This document shows positions 45,550-52,482 of a stretch of DNA of 64,000 nucleotides, piece by piece. The stretch is taken from positions 12,632,501 through 12,696,500 of the forward strand of contig NZ_JAPNKA010000001.1 of NCBI RefSeq assembly GCF_026626635.1, read 5' to 3'. Every line of letters begins with the position of its first letter. The stretch's first letter is position 1. The translations under genes and the position numbers were made by a program. Under the pieces are notes generated by a model. It was not told where the DNA came from. It ran no database searches and saw only the letters and a program-made list of their open reading frames with translations. Source of the stretch: Archangium lansingense (lineage in GTDB: Bacteria; Myxococcota; Myxococcia; Myxococcales; Myxococcaceae).

Positions 45550-45584
45550 ACCCTCACCCCGACCCTCTCCCAGAGGGAGAGGGA
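45550..45584 (-). repeat. Dispersed palindromic repeat, copy R10
   Basis: CCCTCACCCCGACCCTCTCCC then AGAGGGAGAGGG, between the RtcB stop at 45591 and the OsmC-fusion ATG at 45542, in the standard orientation to RtcB. Confidence 0.88.
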
Positions 45585-45590
45585 GGAACG

Positions 45591-47018
45591 TCAACCCTTG
45601 ATGCAGGCGAGCGGTTCGAGCCTCGCCACCTTGTGCGACAGCCCCGCCACCTCCGCTGCGTCCACCACCTCGACCACGTCCTTGTAGGCCCCCGGTGCCT
45701 CCTCGGCCACGCCCCTCATGGATGGGCTCCGAATGAGGATTCCCCTCCTCGCCAGTGACTCCACCACGTCCCGTCCCCGCCAGTGCCGGAGCGCGTCGTG
45801 CCGGCTGTGGCTCCGTCCCGCCCCATGCGCCGAGGAGCTGAAGGCCCTCGTCTCGCTCTCCTCCGTCCCCGCCAGCACGTACGACGCCGTCCCCATGCTC
45901 CCGCCAATGAGCACCGGCTGCCCCACCTCGCGCAGCCCCGGTGGCAGCTCCGGGTGTCCCGGTCCGAACGCCCGCGTCGCTCCCTTCCGGTGCACGAAGA
46001 GTCCGCGCCTCTTACCGTCCACCTCGTGCTCCTCCCGCTTGCACGTGTTGTGCGACACGTCGAAGAGCAGCCCCAGCTCCGAGACTCCCGCCACCCGCGC
46101 GAAGACCTGGCGCACCAGGTGGGTGATGATCTGCCGGTTCGCCAGCGCGCAGTTGATGCCCGCCCGCATCGCGCCCAGGTACTCGCGTCCCACCTCCGAG
46201 CGGATGGGCGCGCACGCCAGCTCCCGCTCCGGCAGCTTCAGTCCCTGCCTCGCCGCCTCCAGCAGCATCTCCCGCAGGTACTCGGTGCCTATCTGGTGCC
46301 CCAGCCCCCGCGAGCCGCAATGGATGCTCACCACCACCTGCCCCTCGCGCAACCCGTACGCCTCCGCCAGCCGCGCGTCCTCCACGTGCGCCACGTGCTG
46401 CACTTCCAGGTAGTGGTTGCCTGAACCCAGCGTCCCCATCTCGTCCGCCTGCCGCTGCCTCGCCCGGCGCGACACGAACTCGGGACGGGCCCCCGCCATG
46501 CACCCGCCCTCCTCGATGCGCGGCAGGTCTCCCCACGTGCCAAAGCCCTGCTCCACCGCCCACCGCGCGCCCCCCGCCAGCATCGCGTCCATCTGTGCGT
46601 CGTCCAGGTGCACCCGGCCCGTGCTCCCCATCCCCACCGGCACCTCGTGGTAGAGCGCGTCCGCCAGCGCCTCCTTCAAGGGCTCCACCTGCTCGCGCGT
46701 CAGCGGCGTCTCCAGCAGGCGCACACCACACGAGATGTCGAAGCCCACCCCTCCCGCTGAGATGACGCCCTCCTCCTCGTCGAAGGCCGCCACCCCACCA
46801 ATGGGAAAGCCGTAGCCCCAGTGCGCGTCCGGCATCGCATACGACGCCTTCACGATGCCCGGCAGGCTCGCCACGTTGCATGCCTGCTCGTACACCTTCT
46901 CGTCCATCTCCCGCATCAACGGCTCGGAGGCGTAGAGCACCGCGGGCACTCGCATCGCCCCGTACGGCTCCACCCACCACTCCGCTTCCCCATGCCTGCT
47001 CACGCGTCCCAGGTCCAT
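45591..47018 (-). CDS. rtcB: RtcB RNA ligase
   Basis: A 475-residue RtcB protein, which joins 2',3'-cyclic phosphate or 3'-phosphate ends to 5'-hydroxyl RNA ends using GTP and manganese. Metal-site and catalytic motifs are visible: GVGFDISCGVRLL (Cys), GTLGSGNHYLEVQHV, VSIHCGSRGLGHQIG (His), LLFDVSHNTCKREEHEV, and SSAHGAGRS with the guanylylated His. Length is normal. It follows the archease gene by 24 bases; archease activates RtcB guanylylation. Together with the upstream hydrolase and phosphoribosyltransferase this forms a conserved-looking RNA-repair/stress operon. Confidence 0.95.
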   Translation of the reverse strand: MDLGRVSRHGEAEWWVEPYGAMRVPAVLYASEPLMREMDEKVYEQACNVASLPGIVKASYAMPDAHWGYGFPIGGVAAFDEEEGVISAGGVGFDISCGVRLLETPLTREQVEPLKEALADALYHEVPVGMGSTGRVHLDDAQMDAMLAGGARWAVEQGFGTWGDLPRIEEGGCMAGARPEFVSRRARQRQADEMGTLGSGNHYLEVQHVAHVEDARLAEAYGLREGQVVVSIHCGSRGLGHQIGTEYLREMLLEAARQGLKLPERELACAPIRSEVGREYLGAMRAGINCALANRQIITHLVRQVFARVAGVSELGLLFDVSHNTCKREEHEVDGKRRGLFVHRKGATRAFGPGHPELPPGLREVGQPVLIGGSMGTASYVLAGTEESETRAFSSSAHGAGRSHSRHDALRHWRGRDVVESLARRGILIRSPSMRGVAEEAPGAYKDVVEVVDAAEVAGLSHKVARLEPLACIKG

Positions 47019-47042
47019 GACCGCTCCTCGCCAGGGCCGGCG

Positions 47043-47516
47043 TCACACGTCGACCACGCACTGCACGTACCAACCGCCGTCCGCCTCCCTCCGCACCGCC
47101 AGCCCCGTCAGCGTGGCCGCCTTCACCTCCACCGCCGGCTCGTGCCGCTCCACCTCCACCGGCTCGCCCCACGCCCGCCCCTCGAGGCGCCCCCCCGTGA
47201 GGTGCACCTCGAATCGGCTGAAGAGCATCCGCCGCGCCGACATCTCGTAGATGAGCGCGTTCAGCCAATCCGTGAAGAGCACCTCCGTGTCCGGCGCCTC
47301 ACAGCTCACGTCTACTGACTCCCTCGGGAGAACTTTCGAGGGCTCCGTGATGACGGCACAGAGCGCCACCGCCGCTCGCTCGAAGGCCTCCTCCTGCGTC
47401 CGACCCCAGCCCCACACTCCAATGTCCGAGCCGTGGCGCAGGTGGCCCCACCGCGGGCGTGCTCCCGCGAGTGGCTCGCCCACTGGAGTGGGGTCTCTGG
47501 GTGGCTCCGTCTGCAT
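47043..47516 (-). CDS. Archease, RtcB cofactor
   Basis: A 157-residue archease: WGHLRHGSDIGVWGWGRTQEEAFERAAVALCAVI is the usual N-terminal signature with its metal-binding Asp, FTDWLNALIYEMSARRMLFSRFEV is the central helix, and the C-terminus ends in an acidic VQCVVDV. Archeases speed guanylylation and multiple turnover of RtcB. A Pro-rich N-terminal extension (about 20 residues) precedes the domain. It lies 24 bases before rtcB and six bases after the hydrolase gene on the same strand. Confidence 0.93.
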   Translation of the reverse strand: MQTEPPRDPTPVGEPLAGARPRWGHLRHGSDIGVWGWGRTQEEAFERAAVALCAVITEPSKVLPRESVDVSCEAPDTEVLFTDWLNALIYEMSARRMLFSRFEVHLTGGRLEGRAWGEPVEVERHEPAVEVKAATLTGLAVRREADGGWYVQCVVDV

Positions 47517-47522
47517 CCGGCC

Positions 47523-48206
47523 TCAGGGCGCGATGGGCCTTGGCTCGAGCTCCAGCGCCGAGCCGAGGAAGCGCGTGAACCAGCCCGCCGCCAGCGCCGC
47601 CACCCGCTCCAGCGCCCCCCTCTCCACGAACAGGTGCGTCGCCCCCGGAATCACCTCCAGCGCCTTCGGCGAATGCAGCCGTTCCAGCGCCCGCTGGTTC
47701 AAGTCCAGCACGATGTCATCCGACCCTCCCACGATGAGCAGCGTCGGCGCCATCACCCGTTTCAGTGCTCCCCCTGCCAGGTCCGCCCGCCCTCCCCTCG
47801 AGACCACCGCGCCGATCACCTCCGTCCGCTCCGCCGCCGCCACCAGTGCCGCCGCGGCCCCCGTACTCGAACCGAAGTAGCCCACCCTCAACTGGCTCAG
47901 CTCTGGATTCGCGAACACCCAATCCGTCACCTGCCCCAGCCGCTTCGCCAAGAAGTCGATGTCGAAGCGCAACGCCGCCGTCTGCTCGTCCTCCGCCTCC
48001 TCGTCCTCCGTCAGCAGATCGAACAGCAGCGTCCCCAACCCCGCCTCCCTCAGCGTGTACGCCACGTACCGGTTGCGCGGACTGTGCCGGCTGCTCCCGC
48101 TGCCATGCGCGAAGATGACCAGCCCCTGCGCCCCCTCCGGCACCGCGAGCGTCCCTCCGAGGCTCACCCCTCCGGCCAGCACCTCGACTTCCCGTTCCAC
48201 CGCCAT
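47523..48206 (-). CDS. Dienelactone-hydrolase-like alpha/beta hydrolase
   Basis: A 227-residue hydrolase: LVIFAHGSGSSRHSPRNRYVAYTLREAGLGTLLFDLLTEDEE, GYFGSSTGAAAALVAAAER (Ser in the elbow), LLIVGGSDDIVLDLNQ (Asp) and GATHLF (His). This type commonly neighbours phosphoribosyltransferases and RtcB in bacterial genomes; its ester substrate is unknown. The ATG at 48206 follows AGAGGAGGAG and is preferred to an in-frame ATG at 48242 that overlaps the upstream gene. Confidence 0.88.
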   Translation of the reverse strand: MAVEREVEVLAGGVSLGGTLAVPEGAQGLVIFAHGSGSSRHSPRNRYVAYTLREAGLGTLLFDLLTEDEEAEDEQTAALRFDIDFLAKRLGQVTDWVFANPELSQLRVGYFGSSTGAAAALVAAAERTEVIGAVVSRGGRADLAGGALKRVMAPTLLIVGGSDDIVLDLNQRALERLHSPKALEVIPGATHLFVERGALERVAALAAGWFTRFLGSALELEPRPIAP

Positions 48207-48225
48207 GTCACTCCTCCTCTGAAGC

Positions 48226-48909
48226 TCAGACCCACCACGCATCCCCGGCGTTCATCGCCGCCTCGGGGCCCTGCTGCTTCCTCACCCGCGCCAGCACCCC
48301 CTGCACCTCCTCGTCCGAGGTCTGCCGGAAGTCGTCGTAGAACTCGCCCACCGAGCTCATGAACTCGGCCGGGTGCACACAGACCAGCTCGTCCACCTCG
48401 GGGCGCAACGATTCCAGGGACTCCACCGCCCCCACCGGCACGGCGAGGACGATCTTCCGCGGACGCTTCGTCCTCAGCGCTCGGATGGCCGCACGCACCG
48501 TGCCGCCCGTGGCCACGCCGTCGTCCACCAGGATGACCGTGCGACCCTCGAGCGCCGGCGCGGGATGCACGCCCCGGAACCGGGCAATGCGGGCCGCCAC
48601 CTCCTGAGCCTCCCGCTCGGCCGTCTGCGTCACCTCCGTCTCGGAGAAGCCCAGCGAGCGCATCATCTCCCGGTCCAGGAAGAGCGCCCCGCCCTCGGCC
48701 ACCGCCCCCAAGCCCAGCTCCGGCTCCCCCGGCGCCCCCACCTTGCGCACCACCCACACGTCCAGCGGCGCCCCCAGCTTGCGAGCAACCTCATGCGCCA
48801 CCGGAATGCCGCCTCGCGGCAGGCCCAGCACCAGGGGGGACTCGGCCCCATATTCCGTCAGCAGGTCCGCCAGCTGCTGGCCCGCGTCCGTCCTGTCTCG
48901 AAAGCGCAT
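48226..48909 (-). CDS. Phosphoribosyltransferase domain protein
   Basis: A 227-residue type I phosphoribosyltransferase: FRDRTDAGQQLADLL opening, LVLGLPRGGIPVAHEVARKLGAPLDVWVVRKVGAPGEPELGLGAVAEGG, and the PRPP loop VILVDDGVATGGTVRAAI. Members of this subgroup are found with RtcB, archease, hydrolases and PRPP synthetase, but the base they use is not established. The frame is open to 49032; the ATG at 48909 with GGGGAGAGGA begins at the family start. It is the first gene of the minus-strand group and is divergent from PRPP synthetase. Confidence 0.88.
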   Translation of the reverse strand: MRFRDRTDAGQQLADLLTEYGAESPLVLGLPRGGIPVAHEVARKLGAPLDVWVVRKVGAPGEPELGLGAVAEGGALFLDREMMRSLGFSETEVTQTAEREAQEVAARIARFRGVHPAPALEGRTVILVDDGVATGGTVRAAIRALRTKRPRKIVLAVPVGAVESLESLRPEVDELVCVHPAEFMSSVGEFYDDFRQTSDEEVQGVLARVRKQQGPEAAMNAGDAWWV

Positions 48910-49103
48910 GCGTCCTCTCCCCGGGGCGAAGGTCTCCCCTCTAGGAGAAGCACGCCTCGCGCCATTGGCTCCCGACGCTCCACCGAGGGCCGGGCCGCCC
49001 TCTCGGCTCGGGTGCGCGAATCCCACGTTCATGCCCAGCCGGAATGAGGGATGATGCCCCTACCCGCCCCGGCCAGCCCGGCCAGAGGGGACGCGGAGGG
49101 ATC

Positions 49104-50024
49104 ATGGAGCTGACCGTCTTCAGCGGTACCGCCAACCGCCCCCTAGGCGAGGCACTCGCCTGGGCGCTCGGAAGCCCTCTCGGTGACTGCAAGCTCGAGC
49201 GCTTCCCGGATGGCGAGCTGCACGTGGAGCTCGGCGAGGACGTCCGAGGGCGCAACGTGTGCATCATCCAGCCCACCGTGCCCCCCGTGGGGGAGAACCT
49301 GCTGGAGCTGCTGCTGATGGCGGACGCGTGCTGGCGCGCGGGCGCGGCACGGCTCATGGCGGTGCTGCCTTACTTCGGCTACGCGCGGCAGGACCGGCGC
49401 TCGAGCCCCAGCGAGGCGCTCGGCGGCAAGCTGATCGCAGACCTGCTGGAGCGAGGGCACTTCGACAGGCTGATGGCGGTGAACCTCCACACGCCGTCGC
49501 TGGAGGGGTGCTTCAGCGTGCCACTGGAGCATCTCAATGCGGGCACGCTGCTGGCCGAGGCCGCGCGCCCCTATGCGGGCCCGGGCGCGGTGGTGGTGTC
49601 CCCGGACCTGGGCGCGGTGAAGCTGGCGGAACGGTATGCGAGACAGCTCGGGCTGCCGCTGGCCATCGTCCACAAGAGCCGGGTGAGCGGCTCCGAGGTG
49701 AGCGTCCAGGGACTGGTGGGCGAGGTGCGCGGATTGAGGCCCATCATCGTGGACGACCTCATCTCCACGGCGGGCACCATCGCGGCGACAGCGGAGACGA
49801 TTCTCAAGGAGGGCTGCGCCGATGACATCACCGTGGTGGCCACGCACGCGCTGCTGGTGGGCCCCGCGGTGGAGCGGCTGAGCAAGGTGCCCATCCGCCG
49901 CCTCATCTCCACCGATAGCGTGGCGCCTCCCAAGGGGCTGCCCTTCAAACACGAGGTGGTGAGCCTCGCCCCGTTGCTCGCCGACGCCATCTGCCGCGTC
50001 ACCTCCCACGTGCGCGTGCGCTGA
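49104..50024 (+). CDS. prs: Ribose-phosphate pyrophosphokinase (PRPP synthetase)
   Basis: A 306-residue PRPP synthetase: TVFSGTANRPLGEALAWALG, ERFPDGELHVELGEDVRG, YFGYARQDRRSSPSEALGGKLIADLL, MAVNLHTPSLEGCF (metal-binding His), and the ribose-5-phosphate loop IIVDDLISTAGTIAATAE. It makes PRPP from ribose-5-phosphate and ATP. It is divergent from a phosphoribosyltransferase and an RtcB/archease operon, which suggests a shared PRPP-dependent pathway. ATG 49104 follows GGAGGG; the frame is open to 49044. Most myxobacteria also have a separate housekeeping PRPP synthetase, so this may be a specialised copy. Confidence 0.93.
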   Translation: MELTVFSGTANRPLGEALAWALGSPLGDCKLERFPDGELHVELGEDVRGRNVCIIQPTVPPVGENLLELLLMADACWRAGAARLMAVLPYFGYARQDRRSSPSEALGGKLIADLLERGHFDRLMAVNLHTPSLEGCFSVPLEHLNAGTLLAEAARPYAGPGAVVVSPDLGAVKLAERYARQLGLPLAIVHKSRVSGSEVSVQGLVGEVRGLRPIIVDDLISTAGTIAATAETILKEGCADDITVVATHALLVGPAVERLSKVPIRRLISTDSVAPPKGLPFKHEVVSLAPLLADAICRVTSHVRVR

Positions 50025-50055
50025 CCGCGGGAGACCTCCCGGGCGCGCGAGTCAG

Positions 50056-50100
50056 AAAGTTGTCCAACAGTTGGACAAGTTCGCGCCGCTCGCGACCGGA
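50056..50100. repeat. 45-bp direct repeat, left copy, with palindrome core
   Basis: Contains TTGTCCAACAGTTGGACAA (50060-50078), a perfect 9-bp palindrome with a one-base centre, followed by GTTCGCGCCGCTCGCGACCG. It is identical base for base to 50384-50428. It starts about 30 bases after the PRPP synthetase stop. Confidence 0.93.
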
Positions 50101-50114
50101 GGGGACGGTAGAAC

Positions 50115-50309
50115 TCAACGAGCGCCTGGTACGTCGTTCTTGCGGTTGTTCCTCCTTGCCACAGCTGCCTTCAAGGCAAGTGTTGGACCAGGCGGGTTCT
50201 CCAGCAGTTTCTGTACGCGCTCGAAATCCGCATCCGACAAAACGATGCGCTCACGATGAGCAAGCCATTCCACACGAGCTTCTGAATCAGTCGCTTCCAG
50301 TTGGCTCAT
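50115..50309 (-). CDS. DUF1778-type antitoxin, C-terminal half only
   Basis: A 64-residue protein whose body ERIVLSDADFERVQKLLENP matches the C-terminal toxin-binding part of DUF1778 (TacA-type) antitoxins, where LSxxDxxxFxxxLxNPP and ALKxAxxR are typical. The N-terminal ribbon-helix-helix DNA-binding half (about 45 residues) is absent; instead there is a short MSQLEATDSEARVEW leader with a fair ribosome binding site (GGGAGAAG) before the ATG at 50309. No GNAT toxin gene is adjacent. It lies between two identical 45-bp repeats, and could be a decayed or orphan antitoxin. Confidence 0.6.
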   Translation of the reverse strand: MSQLEATDSEARVEWLAHRERIVLSDADFERVQKLLENPPGPTLALKAAVARRNNRKNDVPGAR

Positions 50310-50383
50310 GGTCTTCTCCCAGAGATCGAAAGTGCTCGCGATGAGTCTCCACCAGTGGAGTATCTCCTGGGAGCACGATTCAT

Positions 50384-50428
50384 AAAGTTGTCCAACAGTT
50401 GGACAAGTTCGCGCCGCTCGCGACCGGA
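50384..50428. repeat. 45-bp direct repeat, right copy, with palindrome core
   Basis: Identical to 50056-50100, with the palindrome at 50388-50406, about 80 bases upstream of the antitoxin-fragment start. The palindrome resembles a regulator-binding operator. Confidence 0.93.
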
Positions 50429-50455
50429 AGCCTCCCGGGTCGGGTAGCGAGCCCC

Positions 50456-51151
50456 TCACGCCCGGGCCCGCTCCGTCCGGCGCCGCTGCATCAGGGTCTC
50501 GAAAGCGAGATACGAGAGCAGCACCAGCCCGGCGAACACGGCCGTCGTCCCCACCAGCCACCGGTACTCCATCGGCTCGCTCATGTGTCCGAGCACCGCC
50601 TCCAGCAGCGAACGTGGCCGGTTCAGCACGTTCCAGCTGTTCCACCGCTCGAAGCGCCCCAGGTAGATGCCATAGCCGCACAGCACCGACGCAGCCAGCA
50701 CCCCGCTCCACGCCGCCAACCGCCCCCACCGCTCCTCCAACAGCCGCTTCCACACCTCCAGCGACAACAGCCCCAGCAGCCACCCCGTCGCCGCGAAGCT
50801 CGCCAACATCGCCGCGTCGAACCACAGGGGCACTCCCGGCCTCGACTTCAGGTGGATGAAGTCCGTCAGCAGGTACGGCGCATTCGGGAACGCCAACAGC
50901 CACGCCCCGCCCAGCGGCAGCAGGCTCCACCACCTCGCCCACCCTCGCGCCTGCAGCAGACTCGCCAACAGCGCGAGCCCATATGGCACCCAGGCCAGGA
51001 ACAGGTTCCACACGAGGAAGATGAAGCTCCGCCTCCCGCTCCACTCCAGCCGCAGGTGGAGCATCACCACCGCCACCGCGCTGCTGAGCAGCACCGGCAG
51101 CAGCCCGTGGTGGCGAAGCAGGGACAGCATTCTGGAGCGCAAGGTCATCAT
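50456..51151 (-). CDS. DUF1361 membrane protein
   Basis: A 231-residue membrane protein with about seven segments. FLVWNLFLAWVPYGLALL, WLLAFPNAPYLLTDFIHLKSRPGVPLWFDAAMLASFAATGWLLGLLSLEVW and the later LVLLSYLAFETL match the DUF1361 family, whose role is unknown. The frame starts at a GTG (51160), with ATGs at 51151 and 51148; none has a strong ribosome binding site. It is divergent from the enoyl-CoA hydratase gene. Confidence 0.85.
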   Translation of the reverse strand: MMTLRSRMLSLLRHHGLLPVLLSSAVAVVMLHLRLEWSGRRSFIFLVWNLFLAWVPYGLALLASLLQARGWARWWSLLPLGGAWLLAFPNAPYLLTDFIHLKSRPGVPLWFDAAMLASFAATGWLLGLLSLEVWKRLLEERWGRLAAWSGVLAASVLCGYGIYLGRFERWNSWNVLNRPRSLLEAVLGHMSEPMEYRWLVGTTAVFAGLVLLSYLAFETLMQRRRTERARA

Positions 51152-51341
51152 GGCGTGCACCGTGGTGTGGCCCCGAGGCCACGGGTGTGTCCGGCCTTCT
51201 CACGTCCCCGGTTGCCACGACGGCAGGGCCACCGTGGCCACTCGGAGACAGGAAGACACTCTGGCAGGGCCGGAAGGCATCCACCCGGGGTGCTGAGCAA
51301 GCCCCGGGCCATTCCCCCGTCCTCCGGTTAATCTCCCACCC

Positions 51342-52091
51342 ATGTCCGACACGCTGCTCACGAACCTGGAAGCCGGAGTCCTCTCCCTCACCTTCAACCG
51401 GCCTCAGAAGAAGAACGCCTTCACCGGCGAGATGTACGACGCGGCCGCCCGCGCCCTCGTCGAGGCCGATACCAATGACGCGGTGCGCGTGGTGGTGCTC
51501 ACCGGCTCCGGCGGCGCCTTCACCGCGGGCAATGATCTGAAGGACTTCCTCGAGCACCCGCCTTCCGGCGAGGACAGCGCCGTCTTCCGCTTCCTGCGCG
51601 CCCTCGCGCACCACTCTCGCCCCGTGGTGGCCGGCGTGGACGGCGTGGCGGTGGGCATCGGCACCACCCTGCTGCTGCACTGTGACTACGTCGTCGCCTC
51701 CGAGCGCGCCACCTTCAGCATGCCCTTCGTCAACCTGGGCCTCAGCCCCGAGGGCGCCTCCAGCGTGCTGCTGCCTCGCGTGGCCGGCCTGGCGCTCGCC
51801 TCGGAGTTGCTCATGTTCGGCGAGCCCTTCGACGCGGCCACCGCCCTGCGCGCCGGCATCGTCAACCAGGTGGTGCCCGAGGCCAGCCTCGCCGAGGTGG
51901 TCCAGAAGCGCGCCGCCGCGCTCGCCGCCAAGCCCGTGGAGTCCCTGCGCCTCACCAAGCGCCTGCTGCGCGAGCCCCTGCGCGCCACCGTGGACGATGC
52001 CCTCTCGCGCGAGGGGGCCCTCTTCGTCCAGCGGCTCGGCTCCGCCGAGGCCCGCGAGGCCTTCAACGCCTTCCTCTCCAAGAAGAAGTAG
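51342..52091 (+). CDS. Enoyl-CoA hydratase/isomerase family protein
   Basis: A 249-residue crotonase-fold enzyme: GVLSLTFNRPQKKNAFTGEMYDAAARAL, the oxyanion-hole strand GSGGAFTAGNDLKDFLE, and VAGVDGVAVGIGTTLLLHCDYVVAS followed by FVNLGLSPEGASSVLLPR, where the catalytic Glu region lies. It probably acts in fatty acid or aromatic beta-oxidation. The PEGASS segment has a Glu matching the second catalytic Glu. Start ATG 51342. No other beta-oxidation gene is adjacent. Confidence 0.92.
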   Translation: MSDTLLTNLEAGVLSLTFNRPQKKNAFTGEMYDAAARALVEADTNDAVRVVVLTGSGGAFTAGNDLKDFLEHPPSGEDSAVFRFLRALAHHSRPVVAGVDGVAVGIGTTLLLHCDYVVASERATFSMPFVNLGLSPEGASSVLLPRVAGLALASELLMFGEPFDAATALRAGIVNQVVPEASLAEVVQKRAAALAAKPVESLRLTKRLLREPLRATVDDALSREGALFVQRLGSAEAREAFNAFLSKKK

Positions 52092-52103
52092 CGCTCCGGA
52101 CGC

Positions 52104-52325
52104 CTACGCCGCCCCTTCCAGCAGCGGCTCCCGAAGGCGCTCGGCCGTCAGTTTCAACTTCCGGACCACCCGCCCCATGTCCGCCGGGGAGATCGGCGGC
52201 CACACTCGGGGTGGAGTTCGTGGAAGGCTGGGCCGCTGCGGGCCGTCTCCCGAAGTCGGCTCCTCCGAGGGAGACGACTCGGGAACCACCAGGGGAGACA
52301 GGCCGTCGTCCGTCGCGTGCGCCAT
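52104..52325 (-). CDS. Possible small hypothetical protein
   Basis: A 73-codon frame with a good ribosome binding site (CGGAGG before the ATG at 52325). The N-terminal half is Ser/Pro-rich and the last third (PPISPADMGRVVRKLKLTAERLREP) looks like an amphipathic helix. I recognise no family. It lies in an otherwise gene-free 390-base stretch between the convergent enoyl-CoA hydratase and M1 aminopeptidase genes, where other frames look like noise. It may be a remnant of a larger gene. Confidence 0.3.
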   Translation of the reverse strand: MAHATDDGLSPLVVPESSPSEEPTSGDGPQRPSLPRTPPRVWPPISPADMGRVVRKLKLTAERLREPLLEGAA

Positions 52326-52482
52326 CGTCGCCTCCGAGGGGAGAGCTGCTCCGGAAATCGATACTCCGGGTGAAGAGGCTAGGCACCCCCTCCTGGACCG
52401 TCAAGGCAACCGGGCTCTGGCTGGAGAATGTGTTTTCCACCCAAAGCCCGGAAAGCACTGACTGTCCTGAGGACAACAGCGC

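Noticed and set aside
45236..45557. GTG at 45557 as start of the hydrolase-OsmC gene
   Set aside because: It lies inside repeat copy R10; the ATG at 45542 matches the family start and has an upstream GAGGG.
50115..51680. 521-codon minus-strand frame covering the antitoxin fragment and beyond
   Set aside because: Beyond codon 64 from its end the frame runs antisense or shadow through the DUF1361 and enoyl-CoA hydratase genes; only the last 64 codons resemble a real protein.
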